A stretch of DNA of 64,000 nt from an uncultured Tateyamaria sp. (GTDB taxonomy: Bacteria > Pseudomonadota > Alphaproteobacteria > Rhodobacterales > Rhodobacteraceae), in NCBI RefSeq assembly GCF_947496075.1, contig NZ_CANMBJ010000009.1:21133-85132 (forward strand), read 5' to 3'. Positions 30,971 through 39,583 of the stretch are shown here, one piece after another. The notes under the pieces were generated by a model. That model ran no database searches and was not told where the DNA came from. It saw only the letters and a program-made list of their open reading frames with translations. How positions within the stretch are numbered: the stretch's first letter is position 1; each line of letters opens with the position of its first letter. The position numbers and the translations under genes are program-made.

Positions 30971-32001
30971 TTGATCCGCGTGATCTTGAGGCCTGTACCG
31001 AGGCGATCCGCCATGGGTCGTTGTCGTTTCATGCCGCATCGAAGCTGTTGCCCAAGCGGGTGCGCGACCCGGCGTTGGCGCTTTATGCGTTCTGCCGGTT
31101 GGCGGATGACGAGGTGGACCTGAAGGCCGAGAAGGTGGAGGCCGTGCTGCGCCTGCGGGATCGGCTGGATCTGGTTTATGCCGGAAGACCGAAAAACGCG
31201 GCGCCGGACCGGGCCTTTGCCGCTGTTGTGGAGCAGTTCGAGATGCCGCGTGCCTTGCCTGACGCCCTCTTGGAGGGTTTGGCATGGGATGCGGATGCGC
31301 GGACCTACGCGTCGCTGTCCGGCGTGAAAGACTATTCGGCGCGGGTGGCGTCTGCGGTGGGCGCGATGATGTGCGTGCTGATGGGTGCGCGCGATGCGGA
31401 TGCGCTGGCGCGGGCCTGTGATCTGGGCGTGGCAATGCAGCTGACGAATATTGCCCGCGACGTGGGCGAAGACGCGCTGGAGCGCCGTTTGTACCTGCCG
31501 ACAGAGTGGCTGGAGGAGGCGGGAATGACGCCCGAGGGCTTCTTTGCCGACCCGCGCCCGACCAAGGCGGTGCGGGCGATGGTCAAGCGGTTGGTGATGG
31601 AGGCGAACAGGCTCTATTACAGGTCAGAAGCGGGGATTGCCGCGCTGCCGCGCGGGTGCCGTCCGGGGATTTATGCGGCGCGGTTCATCTATGCGGGCAT
31701 CGGCGGGCGGCTGACGGGCATGGGGTATGACAGCATCTCGGCCCGGGCACGAACCAGCAAGGCGCAGAAGCTGGGGTGGCTGGCGCAATCGGTGGCGCTG
31801 AGCGGGACGAGCATGGTCATGCCGCAATCGGCTGTCCTTTACGCCAAGCCGCTGCCCGAAGTGCAGTTTCTGGTTGATGCCGCAGCCACCGGGGCACGGC
31901 CCAGCCGCAGTGACAGTCTGTTCGAAGCGCTGGCCGCGCTGGAAGCCAAGCGACAGGCGGATCGGGCAAGCTTGATCGGGACCCGCGCACGGGTTACGTG
32001 A
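30967..32001 (+). CDS. crtB: 15-cis-phytoene synthase CrtB
   Basis: CrtB joins two geranylgeranyl diphosphates to phytoene. The 344-residue protein shows the two Asp-rich substrate motifs: ADDEVD near residue 46 and NIARDVGEDA near residue 160. LYLPTEWL follows, typical of squalene/phytoene synthases. It is coupled to crtI upstream and to tspO downstream by 4-base overlaps. Confidence 0.95.
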   Translation: MIDPRDLEACTEAIRHGSLSFHAASKLLPKRVRDPALALYAFCRLADDEVDLKAEKVEAVLRLRDRLDLVYAGRPKNAAPDRAFAAVVEQFEMPRALPDALLEGLAWDADARTYASLSGVKDYSARVASAVGAMMCVLMGARDADALARACDLGVAMQLTNIARDVGEDALERRLYLPTEWLEEAGMTPEGFFADPRPTKAVRAMVKRLVMEANRLYYRSEAGIAALPRGCRPGIYAARFIYAGIGGRLTGMGYDSISARARTSKAQKLGWLAQSVALSGTSMVMPQSAVLYAKPLPEVQFLVDAAATGARPSRSDSLFEALAALEAKRQADRASLIGTRARVT

Positions 32002-32489
32002 CCCTCATGTTCTGGCTTTTATTCTGCATCTTCTTCGCCGCCTGCCTTGGCGCGGGCGTAACCGGTGGGTTGTTCCCGCCGGGCCCATGGTATCGGTCGC
32101 TGTCGAAGCCCAGCTGGACACCGCCCGACTGGGTGTTTCCGGTGACGTGGATGGTGCTTTATGTCTGCATGGCCGTAGCAGGTGCGCGCGCGGCAATGGC
32201 TGAGGGCAACGGGATCGCCATGGCGTTCTGGGCGATGCAGATCGCGTTCAACGGACTATGGACGCCGGTGTTTTTTGGGTTGCGCAATATCCGGTTGGGC
32301 ATGGCGATTATCGGGGTGCTGTGGGTGACGGTGCTGAGTGCGATGCTGGCCCTGTGGCAGGTCGATACGCTCGCGGGGTTGCTGTTTGTGCCGTATCTGG
32401 TTTGGGTGACGATTGCCGCATCACTGAATTGGGGTGTATGGCGGTTGAACCCGGAAGAGGCGGCGAAGGGATCTGTGCAGGCGGGGTGA
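31998..32489 (+). CDS. tspO: tryptophan-rich sensory protein TspO
   Basis: TspO is an outer-membrane tryptophan-rich porphyrin-binding protein that modulates photosynthesis gene expression in response to oxygen in Rhodobacter. The 163-residue product has five hydrophobic helices and conserved segments WYRSLSKPSWTPPDWVF, NGLWTPVFFGLR and ASLNWGVWRLN. It overlaps crtB by 4 bases. In usual clusters crtC/crtD would come next; here an unrelated insertion intervenes. Confidence 0.93.
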   Translation: MTLMFWLLFCIFFAACLGAGVTGGLFPPGPWYRSLSKPSWTPPDWVFPVTWMVLYVCMAVAGARAAMAEGNGIAMAFWAMQIAFNGLWTPVFFGLRNIRLGMAIIGVLWVTVLSAMLALWQVDTLAGLLFVPYLVWVTIAASLNWGVWRLNPEEAAKGSVQAG

Positions 32490-32556
32490 AGGGGCTTTCG
32501 CCCGACCAACCGCTCGTATTTTCGACGCGCTGACGGGACCGGAACAAGCCGAAGGC

Positions 32557-32596
32557 GCCGGTCCAACACAAGCCCACGGGCTTGTGTTGGACCGGC
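32557..32596. repeat. 19-bp perfect inverted repeat after tspO
   Basis: GCCGGTCCAACACAAGCCC and its exact reverse complement are separated by two bases. It has no T-tract immediately after. It is a strong hairpin that may end transcription or protect the crtIB-tspO mRNA. Confidence 0.75.
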
Positions 32597-32617
32597 TTTG
32601 GGTTGGGTGTGCGGACA

Positions 32618-32654
32618 ATCCGGACATTTGGTTTGTTTGATCAAATGTCCGGAT
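32618..32654. repeat. 13-bp perfect inverted repeat after tspO
   Basis: ATCCGGACATTTG, an 11-base spacer, then CAAATGTCCGGAT. It lies 21 bases after the first hairpin and is unrelated in sequence. No gene is seen from 32490 to 32782. Confidence 0.75.
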
Positions 32655-32782
32655 GACTTTGTTAGCAGCCGTTTGTTGAGGTGCATAACGGAGCCGACTT
32701 CCTATACCAACAGTGCTCTATCATCTGGCGAAACGTCCGCGATTTGGACAATCGAGGTATTCTTGTTTCACGCCATTCCTTC

Positions 32783-33685
32783 TCAAGCCTCGATTGGACG
32801 GTACAGTCCTGCTTTGATGTCAGCGATCAAAGACGGCTCGGATGGGATCCACCCCAAGACCTTGCGGGTCCATGCGCTGGACGCCGGGGTGTCGGAAGCG
32901 GCCATGAAGTGGAACCAATTAAAGTAGGTCTGCGCCTCTTCGCCGGATTTGGGCGATACCAACAAACCAAGGCTTTGGCCGAGCGCCTCGGCGATGTCCT
33001 TGAACGGCACGGCTTCTTCGGACACGGCATGGTAGTGGACGCCGCCCTCGTTACGCTCCAAAGCCAGGCGATATAGTCGCGCGGCGTCCTGCTGGTGCAC
33101 GGCACACCAGCGGTTTTGCCCTTCATCGACATAGGCGGCCTCGCCATTCTGCAGCGCGATGTCGGCCAGCATGCGCACAAAGCCGTGGTCCCCGGCACCG
33201 TGAACAGAAGGTGCCAGTCGCACGGCGGCAATCTTGACGCCTTTCCGCGCCATTTCTGCGCCTGCATGTTCTGTCGCCACGCGAGGGTGTGCCATCTCAC
33301 CTGAGGGGGCGAGGTCTGTCTCGGTCGAGAACGCCCCAGGTGACAAGATTGCGGTGCCGGATGTCGCAAGAAAAAGCCGGTCCGATCCAGCCAGTTCCGC
33401 GCCTATCGCACGCACCACCTCGGCATCATGGGCGCAGTTTTCGGCGAAATTTGAGAAGTCGTGATTGAAGCCAAGGTGAATTACCGCGTCGGCCTTGGCG
33501 GCCCCAACGCGCAGACTGGCCAAGTCTTCGAGGGATCCCAGGTGTGGTTCAGCGCCAGCCTTTTTAAGGGCTTCAACAGAGGCTTCGGACCGTGCAAGCC
33601 CAATGACCGAATGGGTGTTGTCCAGCAACTCGCGAACGACGGCACGGCCGACATAACCTGTTGCTCCGGTTACGAATACACGCAT
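32783..33685 (-). CDS. NAD(P)-dependent epimerase/dehydratase (SDR) family protein
   Basis: The 300-residue extended-SDR protein starts MRVFVTGATGYVGRAV, a Rossmann TGxxGxxG motif, and is of the atypical NmrA/epimerase-like type; the expected YxxxK is not clear. The ATG at 33685 has AAGGAGA eight bases upstream; an ATG at 33727 lacks one. It is divergent from an AraC-type regulator, the usual arrangement for a regulator and its target. It sits between tspO and crtC/crtD, and no link to carotenoids is evident. Confidence 0.8.
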   Translation of the reverse strand: MRVFVTGATGYVGRAVVRELLDNTHSVIGLARSEASVEALKKAGAEPHLGSLEDLASLRVGAAKADAVIHLGFNHDFSNFAENCAHDAEVVRAIGAELAGSDRLFLATSGTAILSPGAFSTETDLAPSGEMAHPRVATEHAGAEMARKGVKIAAVRLAPSVHGAGDHGFVRMLADIALQNGEAAYVDEGQNRWCAVHQQDAARLYRLALERNEGGVHYHAVSEEAVPFKDIAEALGQSLGLLVSPKSGEEAQTYFNWFHFMAASDTPASSAWTRKVLGWIPSEPSLIADIKAGLYRPIEA

Positions 33686-33869
33686 AGCTATCTCCTTTGT
33701 TGCACTTGGGTCGGTCGTCCAACCCAAATCTCATGAGACTAAATATATGAGCGTTTCTGATACGTTGAATGTGTGGTAGTCACTAGAATCTTCGCCATCG
33801 TCCCAATTTGTAGCTTTGCGACAATCGGTTTGGTATTCTCAATCAAAGCTGAACAACTGAGCAAACCAA

Positions 33870-34796
33870 ATGGACCCCCTGTCTGACATTCTTTCGATCC
33901 TGAAGCCGCAGAGCCACCTCGCAGGCCTGATCGACCTAGGCCACCCGTCCGCAGTCGCCTTTCCGGATCAGGCCGGTGCGCTGAAATGCAATACGATGCT
34001 AGCGGGGCAGTGTTGGGTGGCGGTTGAGGGAAGCGACACGCCGGTTCTGGTTGAGCAAGGCGACTTCTTTGTTCTTCCAAGTGGTCGACCGTTTTCGATT
34101 TCTACGGACCCTTCATGTGTGCCCGAACCGCTAGAGCGTCTCTTTTCGATGCCTCTGTCCGAGCAACCTGCTGTCGTGAATGGTGGGGGTCATGCAGCGA
34201 TCGCAAGCTGTCGTTTTACAGTGTCACAGGTCCAACCGGCGCATTTCGTCTCAATGCTGCCCCCGATCATCGTGATCCCCGCCGAACAGGCTGCCGCAGC
34301 GCAATTGCAATACCTGGTCGAACGCATTCTGGACGAAATCGCCGCGGCGCGTCCTGGAGGGTTGTTGATAGCGCAGCATCTGTCCCATGTCCTTTTGGTG
34401 CAGACGCTGCGGCACCAACACGTTGCAAAGGATGGTGGCTTAGGCTGGCTGGCCGCTCTGGTGGATGCACAGCTCTCTCTGGCATTGGCCGCGATCCACG
34501 CAGACATCGGACGTAGGTGGACGCTCACGGCTCTAGCGGAACACGCTGGTATGTCCCGGTCCGTATTTGCACGGCGCTTCCATGACGTAGTGGGTGAGAC
34601 TCCAATGGACTACCTGACAAACTTGCGCATGGCGAAAGCGAGCGATCAGCTCAAGACTTCACGCGATACGATTGCGGAGGTTGCCGAGCGCGTCGGGTAT
34701 CAATCTGAAAATGCTTTCAATACTGCGTTCAAACGGGTCGTGGGCAGCCCACCCAGACAGTTCGCAAACCAGTTTCAATCGCCGCTGGCAGTATAA
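33870..34796 (+). CDS. AraC family transcriptional regulator
   Basis: The 308-residue protein has an N-terminal cupin sensor (residues about 20-180, VLVEQGDFFVLPSGRPF) of the cupin_6 type and a C-terminal double HTH (residues about 210-300, WTLTALAEHAGMSRSVFARRF). It is divergent from the SDR gene over a 184-base gap and probably controls it. The sequence is less GC-rich than the flanking crt genes, consistent with a later insertion. Confidence 0.88.
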   Translation: MDPLSDILSILKPQSHLAGLIDLGHPSAVAFPDQAGALKCNTMLAGQCWVAVEGSDTPVLVEQGDFFVLPSGRPFSISTDPSCVPEPLERLFSMPLSEQPAVVNGGGHAAIASCRFTVSQVQPAHFVSMLPPIIVIPAEQAAAAQLQYLVERILDEIAAARPGGLLIAQHLSHVLLVQTLRHQHVAKDGGLGWLAALVDAQLSLALAAIHADIGRRWTLTALAEHAGMSRSVFARRFHDVVGETPMDYLTNLRMAKASDQLKTSRDTIAEVAERVGYQSENAFNTAFKRVVGSPPRQFANQFQSPLAV

Positions 34797-34939
34797 GTAA
34801 CAAGGCTTTGTCCTGAAACGGGTGTCCGCTCATTGGCGGATTGCGAGCATTCGTGAAAGCTGCAGCATTTGCAGAATCTGGGCTCTTACCTGCCGTTCAT
34901 ACAACTCCCCTGAACCGACTGGCGGACGTTGAAGATGGA

Positions 34940-35875
34940 TCAGGAGAAGGTCCATTTGCTGCGTCTGGGGACCCGGACTGCAAGCATCGGTTTGATCAGG
35001 GGCGAGCGGAAGCGCGTGAGGTCGAGGGCTTCGTGCACTCCTGTGGTGCGTTCGCCGTTCAGTGTCGTCTCCACGGCCGAGCGGGAGTAGAACGGCGCGT
35101 CGAGCATGTTTTGCACTTGGCGGGCTTTGGCGCCCGCGTCTCCGCGGGTTTCGCGTTTGACCGCCCAGAGCGAGCGGCGGATGGGGGCTTTGGGCGGGAG
35201 CGGGATGCTGGTGGCTTCGCCCGTTTCGTCGAAGTGGAAGCCTGCGGCGAGTTCCGAGCCATCGAGCCTCGTGGCGTCGTAGAAGCAGGTGGCGCCGTCC
35301 CCGGTCGGGTAGCGGCCCCAGGTCCAGTACGAGAAGTCTTCTTCCAGAGCGCGGGTGCCGAAATTGGCATCGAAGTAGCCTTCGCCCGACCATTGCCAGC
35401 CGGGGCGGTCGATGTCGACTTCGATGCGGCTGCGTGGGGCGAAGGGGCGCCAGATATGGGCGTTGTCATTTGTGAGGGGGAGTTCGACATTGGTGAGCGC
35501 CGAGGGGATGACCCGGATTTGGCCCTTGATCCGCGAGATCAGCGGGGGAGATGAGATTTCGTCGATGTCGATGATCAGTTTGTTGTCTTCCCAGCGCATC
35601 ATGGAGGGGCCAACCTCGAACCTTGAGGCCGTTTGCCGGAGCGCGGAAGTGCCCCGGTCTGTCATCGTGAACCGGCCGCCTTTGCCATAGGTGGCCACGT
35701 TGATGCAGACGTGGTTTTGCGGGTTCTTGCGCCCGGACCAGCGGTACCAGGGCGAGAACACCGAACCGATGAAGCCGATGACCGAGACGGCGCGGGTGCC
35801 GCAATCGCTTAAGCCGTCGACATACCACCACGCATAGCCGTTTGGCCCGACCTCGACGTTGAAGTTTGGTCGCTC
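34940..35875 (-). CDS. crtC: hydroxyneurosporene synthase / carotenoid 1,2-hydratase CrtC (start unresolved)
   Basis: CrtC adds water to the 1,2 double bond of neurosporene or lycopene. The conserved protein is readable from about ERPNFNVEVGPNGYAWWYVDG to the stop, about 311 residues, including GFIGSVFSPWYRWSGR and MTDRG. No ATG, GTG or TTG occurs in this frame between the conserved beginning and an ATG at 36157 far inside crtD; the next in-frame GTG is within GSVFSPW. The 35875 boundary given is therefore where similarity begins, not a proven start. It overlaps the 3' end of crtD and is the last gene of crtD-crtC. Confidence 0.8.
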   Translation of the reverse strand, partial: ERPNFNVEVGPNGYAWWYVDGLSDCGTRAVSVIGFIGSVFSPWYRWSGRKNPQNHVCINVATYGKGGRFTMTDRGTSALRQTASRFEVGPSMMRWEDNKLIIDIDEISSPPLISRIKGQIRVIPSALTNVELPLTNDNAHIWRPFAPRSRIEVDIDRPGWQWSGEGYFDANFGTRALEEDFSYWTWGRYPTGDGATCFYDATRLDGSELAAGFHFDETGEATSIPLPPKAPIRRSLWAVKRETRGDAGAKARQVQNMLDAPFYSRSAVETTLNGERTTGVHEALDLTRFRSPLIKPMLAVRVPRRSKWTFS

Positions 35876-37347
35876 AAGATCGCCTCGACCGCGTGCCGGG
35901 CGGAGAGGGTGGCCATGGGCACACCCGCCCCCGGGTGCGTCCCCCCGCCTGCGAGATAGAGGTTCGGGATCTGCGTCCGGGCCGTGGGGCGTTGCAGTGC
36001 GGCTGTCAGCCCGTGCGGCGTCTGGCCGTAGAGCGCGCCGAGACTTGCCGGGAACATCTGCCCGAACGCTTGGGGCGTCGTTATCGTTGTCGTATCCGGT
36101 GTCGGGCTGAAAGTCATCCCGTGCTGCGCCATCTGGTGCGTGATCTGATGAAGCCATGGGGAGAGGTCCTCCGAGGTGTCTTCGCCCGTCGCGGGCGCGT
36201 TTGTGATGATCTCGAACCGTTCAAGCTGGGGTGGAGCGCGGTCCTGGCCGCGGTCGAGGGCGCAGATGTAGAAGCTGGGATTTGCGGGCACGCGCCCGGC
36301 CATGAGGTCGCGGAATTCGCTGGTCGCGTCCGCCGCGAAGAAGACGTTGTGGTGTGCGAGGTCTGGTCCGTGCGGTTTGGCGGCGAAGCTGAGCACGCGG
36401 GCGGAGAAGCTGCGTTTGGCCTTGGCCGTTTGCGGGGCGATATGCGCTGTGTCGGGTCCGAGTGTGCCGGTGGCCAGCGCCCTTGGGTCGCCCGCATGTA
36501 CCAGCATGTCACAGGGCAGGCGGGTTCTGTCTAGCAGATGGACGGCAATTGCCCGTCCGTTCCGGACTTCGATCCGATCGACATGCGCGTTTGTCACGGT
36601 GTCGACGCCGTTGGTGTCCAGCACATGCAAGAGCGCCTGTGTCAACTTATGCATCCCACCCTTGACCACCCAGACCCCGTTGGCCTCGGCCTGCCAGATC
36701 AGCGATAGGATGGCGGGGGCGTGGGTGGGGCTGCCGCCGACATAAGTGGCGTAGCGGCCAAAGAGTTGCCGCAGCCTTGGGTCGCGGAAGCTGCGTTTGA
36801 GCAGGGTTTTGAGTGTCGACAGTGGGGCCATGGCCGGGATGAGATGGGGCTGGCGCAGCACGTGTTTGGTGAGGGCGCCGAGCTTGGGCTCGGGGGCCTG
36901 CATCATGGGCGCGTCGAAGGCCGTGAAGAGCTGGCGCGTGCGTTTGGTGAACTTGAGGAAGTCCGCCACCGCATCGTTGCCGCCAAAGCTGCGGAGCGCG
37001 CCGATGTTGCGCTCTTCGTCCGCGTAGAGACCGAGTGTGCTGCCGTCGGGCCAGAAGTGGCGGGCCAGTTCGTTCTGTTTGATCAGCGTCACATGGTCAT
37101 CGAGCTGGGTGCCCAGTTGCGCAAAGAGGTCGTCGAAGACGTGCCGCATCGTCAGCACAGTGGGGCCTGCGTCGATGGGGCCTGCCTTGGAAGGGACCGC
37201 GCGGATTTTGCCACCGACGGTCGCGTGCCGTTCCAGCAGTGTCACCGCAAAGCCCGCCGCCCGCAGCTGGGCCGCGCAGGCAAGGCCAGCGATGCCCGCG
37301 CCGATGATCACGGCGCGTTGCGGGGCGGGGGCTATGACATGGGTCAT
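35809..37347 (-). CDS. crtD: methoxyneurosporene/hydroxyneurosporene desaturase CrtD
   Basis: CrtD inserts the 3,4 double bond in the spheroidene pathway. The 512-residue flavoprotein has the N-terminal FAD motif GAGIAGLACA (residues 16-25) and the C-terminal YLAGGGTHPGAGVPMA, parallel to CrtI. It is divergent from crtE across a 98-base promoter region with two PpsR-type sites. Its 3' end overlaps crtC by about 67 bases in another frame. Confidence 0.93.
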   Translation of the reverse strand: MTHVIAPAPQRAVIIGAGIAGLACAAQLRAAGFAVTLLERHATVGGKIRAVPSKAGPIDAGPTVLTMRHVFDDLFAQLGTQLDDHVTLIKQNELARHFWPDGSTLGLYADEERNIGALRSFGGNDAVADFLKFTKRTRQLFTAFDAPMMQAPEPKLGALTKHVLRQPHLIPAMAPLSTLKTLLKRSFRDPRLRQLFGRYATYVGGSPTHAPAILSLIWQAEANGVWVVKGGMHKLTQALLHVLDTNGVDTVTNAHVDRIEVRNGRAIAVHLLDRTRLPCDMLVHAGDPRALATGTLGPDTAHIAPQTAKAKRSFSARVLSFAAKPHGPDLAHHNVFFAADATSEFRDLMAGRVPANPSFYICALDRGQDRAPPQLERFEIITNAPATGEDTSEDLSPWLHQITHQMAQHGMTFSPTPDTTTITTPQAFGQMFPASLGALYGQTPHGLTAALQRPTARTQIPNLYLAGGGTHPGAGVPMATLSARHAVEAILSDQTSTSRSGQTAMRGGMSTA

Positions 37348-37378
37348 CGGGTGGAATGTTGACTCGTGACAGGCAATG

Positions 37379-37420
37379 TGTCCAGTATGATTTACACTTT
37401 AGTGTACGCTTAAAGTGACA
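37379..37420. promoter_or_regulatory. two PpsR/CrtJ-type sites between crtD and crtE
   Basis: TGT-N12-ACA occurs at 37379-37396 and at 37403-37420, 24 bases apart, which is about two helical turns. This fits cooperative binding of a PpsR tetramer over the divergent crtD/crtE promoters. Confidence 0.7.
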
Positions 37421-37445
37421 TTTATACCGAAAGGGAGCGACGCGC

Positions 37446-38327
37446 ATGGGCCTAAGCACGCGGATCGAGACGGCGATTGCCGAGGCTGTGGGTGTAGGGC
37501 AGGGGGCTGGACGGGCGACCCCGCCGAAGCTTGCGAGCGCTTTGCATTATGCGACGGCCCCCGGTGGGGCCCGCATCCGCCCTACTATCCTCATGTCTGT
37601 TGCGATGGCCTGTGGTGATGATCGCCCGACCGTGTCGAATGCTGCCGCGTCGGCGCTGGAGATGATCCATTGCGCGTCCCTCGTCCATGATGATCTGCCG
37701 TGTTTTGACGATGCGGATATGCGCCGCGGCAAGGCGTCGGTGCATCGTGCCTATTCCGAGCCGCTGGCGGTGCTGGCCGGTGACAGCCTGATCGTGCTGG
37801 CCTTTGAAACCCTTGCCAGGCAGTCGGGGCATGCGCCCGAGCGGGTGGCGCAGTTGATCATGAACCTTGCACAGCGGACCGGCATGCCCGGCGGTATCTG
37901 TGCGGGGCAGGGATGGGAGAGCGAGGATCAGGTGGATCTGAAGGCCTACCATCAGGCCAAGACTGGGGCGCTGTTCATTGCGGCCACGCAGATGGGTGCC
38001 ATTGCGGCAGGGCAGGATGCGGAGCAGTGGTTCGAGCTGGGCGACCGGATTGGCGAGGCGTTCCAGGTGGCTGATGACTTGCGCGATGCGCTGTATGACG
38101 AGGCGACACTGGGCAAGCCTGCGGGTCAGGACGACCTGCACGGGCGGCCGAATGCGGTGGCCTCATTTGGCGTGCAGGGGGCGATCAGCCGCCTCAAGGA
38201 TATTCTGGGTGGGGCGATCGCCTCGATCCCGAGTTGCCCGGGCGAGGCGCAGCTGGCCGAGATGGTGCGGATGTATGCGGAGCGGCTGACGCCTGTTGTG
38301 TCTCCATCCCGCGTGCCGGGCGAATGA
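37446..38327 (+). CDS. crtE: geranylgeranyl diphosphate synthase CrtE
   Basis: CrtE makes GGPP for carotenoids and the bacteriochlorophyll tail. The 293-residue trans-prenyltransferase has the first Asp-rich motif [14 protein letters not shown] near residue 80, followed by GKASVHRAY, and a second Asp-rich region DDLRDA near residue 208. GAAAGGGAG precedes the ATG. The stop overlaps crtF (ATGA, 38324-38327). Confidence 0.94.
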   Translation: MGLSTRIETAIAEAVGVGQGAGRATPPKLASALHYATAPGGARIRPTILMSVAMACGDDRPTVSNAAASALEMIHCASLVHDDLPCFDDADMRRGKASVHRAYSEPLAVLAGDSLIVLAFETLARQSGHAPERVAQLIMNLAQRTGMPGGICAGQGWESEDQVDLKAYHQAKTGALFIAATQMGAIAAGQDAEQWFELGDRIGEAFQVADDLRDALYDEATLGKPAGQDDLHGRPNAVASFGVQGAISRLKDILGGAIASIPSCPGEAQLAEMVRMYAERLTPVVSPSRVPGE

Positions 38328-39451
38328 CAAGCGACGCGCATGACCTGCCCGGTTGGCCCAAGTATAGGGTCAGTAGCTGGGTGAACCGGCTGGTCGCACG
38401 GCCGGGGTTTCAAAGCTGGGCCAGCAAGTTTCCACTCACACGATCGCGGGCGCGGGCCGATGGGGCCGCGCTGTTCGATGTGGTGCAGGGGTTTGTGCAA
38501 AGCCAGGTGCTGATGGCGCTGGTCGAATTGGACCTGTTCCGGCGGTTGCGGGCAGGGCCGCAGACAGCCGAGACATTGGGGCGCGCCTGTGATGTGCCTG
38601 AGGATGGGATGCGGGTCCTATTGCAGGCGGGGGCCGCGCTGGGGCTGCTCAAACGCAAGAGGGATCGTTTTGCGCTGGCGCGCAAGGGGGCTGCGCTGAT
38701 GGGCGTGCCGGGGCTGGAGGCGATGATCCGGCACCACAAGGCATTCTATGATGATCTGCGTGATCCGGTGGCGTTGCTGCGCAAGCCGGATGAGACGAAG
38801 CTGAGCCAGTTCTGGCCTTATGTTTTTGGCGGCGATGTGGATGCGGGCGATGCAGCGGTCTATTCCGACCTGATGGCGCAATCGCAGCGCTTGGTGGCTG
38901 AGGACACGTTGCGGACCGTATCGCTGAAAGGTGTGCAGCACCTTCTGGATATCGGCGGCGGCACGGGGGCGTTTCTGGAAGCGGCGGGTCAGGTCAACCG
39001 GACGATGCAGATGACGCTGTTCGATCTGCCATCCGTGGTGCCCGATGCGCAGGCGCGGTTTGACGCGGCGGGGATGGCAGACCGGGTGACCATCGCGCCG
39101 GGGTCGTTCCGCGAGGATGCTTTGCCCGAAGGCGCGGATGCGATTTCACTGATCCGTGTTCTTTACGATCATTCCGATGACACAGTGCGCGCTTTGTTGG
39201 CATCGGTGCATGATGCCTTGCCCCCCGGCGGGCAGTTGATCGTGTCCGAGCCGATGGGCGGCGGTGCCCGACCCGAGCGGGCAGGGGACGTGTATTTCGC
39301 ATTTTACACGATGGCGATGCAGACGGGACGCGCCCGATCTGCGGAGGAGATCAGTGCGCTTTTGGTCGAGGCGGGCTTTGATCAAGTGCGCTGTCCGACG
39401 CCCGCGCGCACCTATGTCACGCGCGTTGTGACAGCGGTGCGTCCGATCTGA
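38324..39451 (+). CDS. crtF: demethylspheroidene O-methyltransferase CrtF
   Basis: CrtF methylates the 1-hydroxyl of carotenoids with S-adenosylmethionine. The 375-residue protein has an N-terminal winged-helix dimerisation part (residues about 60-120) and a SAM domain with [13 protein letters not shown] near residue 207. It is coupled to crtE by a 4-base overlap. It ends 132 bases before bchC, which has its own promoter. Confidence 0.93.
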   Translation: MTSDAHDLPGWPKYRVSSWVNRLVARPGFQSWASKFPLTRSRARADGAALFDVVQGFVQSQVLMALVELDLFRRLRAGPQTAETLGRACDVPEDGMRVLLQAGAALGLLKRKRDRFALARKGAALMGVPGLEAMIRHHKAFYDDLRDPVALLRKPDETKLSQFWPYVFGGDVDAGDAAVYSDLMAQSQRLVAEDTLRTVSLKGVQHLLDIGGGTGAFLEAAGQVNRTMQMTLFDLPSVVPDAQARFDAAGMADRVTIAPGSFREDALPEGADAISLIRVLYDHSDDTVRALLASVHDALPPGGQLIVSEPMGGGARPERAGDVYFAFYTMAMQTGRARSAEEISALLVEAGFDQVRCPTPARTYVTRVVTAVRPI

Positions 39452-39463
39452 TTTACAGGAAAG

Positions 39464-39507
39464 TGTCCAATCTAATTGACACAATGATATGTCCAACTAG
39501 AATGACA
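39464..39507 (+). promoter_or_regulatory. bchC promoter with two PpsR/CrtJ-type sites
   Basis: TTGACA (39476-39481) and TAGAAT (39498-39503) are spaced 16 bases. TGT-N12-ACA dyads at 39464-39481 and 39490-39507 overlap the -35 and the -10. This is the same two-site design known for the bchC promoter in Rhodobacter. Confidence 0.75.
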
Positions 39508-39583
39508 CATAACGACAAAGCGTCGCCCTGAGTCTCTTTCAAAGGAAACCGGGCAATTGCGACGCCCGAACATGGAGATGACC

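Noticed and set aside
35876..36157. crtC translated from the ATG at 36157
   Set aside because: The 94 added residues are out-of-frame crtD sequence with no family character; recorded as a start problem instead.
37358..37373. TGT-N9-ACA near crtD as a further PpsR site
   Set aside because: The spacer is 9, not 12, so it was not counted.
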